Positions 4,354-5,192 of a stretch of 5,192 bases of DNA are shown here, piece by piece. Origin of the DNA: Sporosarcina sp. Its GTDB lineage: Bacteria > Bacillota > Bacilli > Bacillales_A > Planococcaceae. The position numbers and the translations under genes were made by a program. The notes beneath the pieces were generated by a model. That model did not search any database, was not told where the DNA came from, and worked only from the letters and a program-made list of their open reading frames with translations. The first letter of the stretch is position 1; each line of letters opens with the position of its first letter. Location: positions 1 through 5,192 of the forward strand of contig JARIDM010000010.1 in NCBI GenBank assembly GCA_029263945.1, given 5' to 3'.

Positions 4354-5192
4354 AGACGATGCTAGAACGCATGACTAATATCGGGATCATGACTAAAATT
4401 TTCATGGTGATGTTTGTCAGTATTGTCGCGATTACAATTACAATTACACTAAGCACATTGCAAATGTCTGAAAAACTTTTCACAAAAACATTTAGTATTA
4501 CAAATTCTAAAATTCTGACGCAAATTCAAAAAAGCGTGGAAGAGTTTAACTATTCTGTTGTGAATACGTTTAATAATATCGAACGAAGTGCAACGGTAAG
4601 AAGTTATCTAACAGAAGAAGATGGTGGCGCGCTTGAAATGACGACTTCTTATTACCGGATGAATGTTCAGATGGACCAAATTCGAAGACATTTAGATGCA
4701 TATGACATAGGTGTAATGCTAATTGGAAGAAATGGACGTGATTTCTCAACGAATCGAATTTACTGGACAATTACAGATGAAGCATTACGTAAGCATCCAA
4801 TTACGCTAAATGCCTACGAAAATCCGACGAGGTTGTCCTATCATTATAATGATCAGTATTTGGATGAGCCGAGAAGACCCGCTATTATAGCATCGAAAGC
4901 ATTGTCGGATAGAAATAGTGGGAGAAATTATGGGGTGATGTATGTAGGGATAGCGGAAATCGAATTCAGACAGTTTTATGCAGGATATACAAGTGAAGGC
5001 AATAATGTGGTGATTTTAAATGCCGAAGGAACAGTAGTATCTAGTAATTTGACCGGGTTAATCGGAGATCAAGAGCGAACATTATTGTCTTATGCACAAG
5101 ACATTGAAAACCGAAACTTAAATTATAAAACGTATAAACTGGCAGGTATCGATCAATTGGTTCTTGCAGAATATTTGCCTTCGTTAGATTTG
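4350..5192 (+). CDS. YesM-type sensor histidine kinase, N-terminal half (3' truncated by window)
   Basis: The frame from ATG 4350 stays open for exactly 281 codons to the window edge, with no stop. A short basic N-terminus is followed by one hydrophobic membrane helix (about residues 15-38, from TKIFMVMFVSIV onward). Residues 39-281 look like the extracellular sensor region of YesM-like kinases, probably a double Cache fold. The later part has a typical Cache/PAS pattern: YGVMYVGIAEIEF, then VVILNAEGTVVSSN. The second membrane helix, HAMP, histidine phosphorylation domain and ATPase domain would lie beyond the right edge, since YesM relatives are near 570-600 residues; they are not seen here. 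Gene order (regulator first, ATGA overlap) and the partner type support the assignment. The kinase would sit in the cell membrane and respond to an extracellular sugar or a sugar-binding protein; the ligand is unknown. An in-frame hexanucleotide repeat lies within the membrane helix. Confidence 0.88.
   Translation, partial: MKTMLERMTNIGIMTKIFMVMFVSIVAITITITLSTLQMSEKLFTKTFSITNSKILTQIQKSVEEFNYSVVNTFNNIERSATVRSYLTEEDGGALEMTTSYYRMNVQMDQIRRHLDAYDIGVMLIGRNGRDFSTNRIYWTITDEALRKHPITLNAYENPTRLSYHYNDQYLDEPRRPAIIASKALSDRNSGRNYGVMYVGIAEIEFRQFYAGYTSEGNNVVILNAEGTVVSSNLTGLIGDQERTLLSYAQDIENRNLNYKTYKLAGIDQLVLAEYLPSLDL
4431..4448 (+). repeat. In-frame hexanucleotide tandem repeat (ATTACA x3) in the kinase membrane helix
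   Basis: Three exact copies of ATTACA encode Ile-Thr three times (residues 28-33) inside the predicted first membrane segment. Gain or loss of one copy would keep the frame and change the helix length by two residues. With only three copies the repeat may be chance. Confidence 0.8.

Noticed and set aside
4570..4770. A 66-residue minus-strand frame opposite the sensor kinase
   Set aside because: The kinase frame on the plus strand is continuous and coherent through this stretch; the antisense frame has no support.
1..5192. CRISPR array, tRNA/rRNA, insertion sequence, prophage or toxin-antitoxin module
   Set aside because: No regular spaced repeats, transposase or terminal inverted repeats, structural RNA or small paired genes were seen. 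Conserved genes fill nearly the whole window.

Overview
The window is low-GC DNA with A-rich leaders, AGGAGG-type ribosome binding sites and tightly packed operons. Together with the protein families (a MelA-type GH4 glycosidase and a YesM/YesN-type two-component pair), this points to a Gram-positive member of the Bacillota, most likely a Bacillales species such as a Bacillaceae or Paenibacillus relative. The genus cannot be fixed from the sequence alone. The locus looks like part of a carbohydrate-utilisation region.

Layout: (1) 1-490 (+) is the last 162 codons of a GH4 alpha-galactosidase/alpha-glucosidase. (2) 495-533 is a hairpin with A and T tracts that can end transcription from both sides, because the next genes converge on it. 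(3) 539-1471 (-) is an aldo/keto reductase and 1489-2481 (-) is a Gfo/Idh/MocA-family oxidoreductase. They form a two-gene operon with 17 bases between them, with the Gfo/Idh gene first. (4) 2482-2766 is a divergent control region with one extended -10 promoter facing each way and two sites that partly resemble CcpA (cre) or LacI-family operators. (5) 2767-4353 (+) is a YesN-type response regulator (REC, middle region, AraC-type helix-turn-helix). (6) 4350-5192 (+) overlaps it by ATGA and is the N-terminal half of a YesM-type sensor histidine kinase that runs off the window.

How the parts may work together (inference): the membrane kinase would sense an extracellular sugar or sugar-binding-protein signal and phosphorylate the AraC-type regulator, which would activate sugar uptake or degradation genes, typically an ABC transporter next to the pair and beyond the right edge here. 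The GH4 enzyme would release monosaccharides from imported alpha-glycosides. The two NAD(P)-dependent oxidoreductases would then oxidise or reduce an unusual sugar or sugar derivative. Every protein belongs to a well-known family. I see no mobile element, CRISPR array, tRNA or rRNA, and no clear sign of an undescribed system. The most interesting parts are the divergent control region and the redox pair of unknown substrate beside a glycosidase whose chemistry itself depends on NAD.
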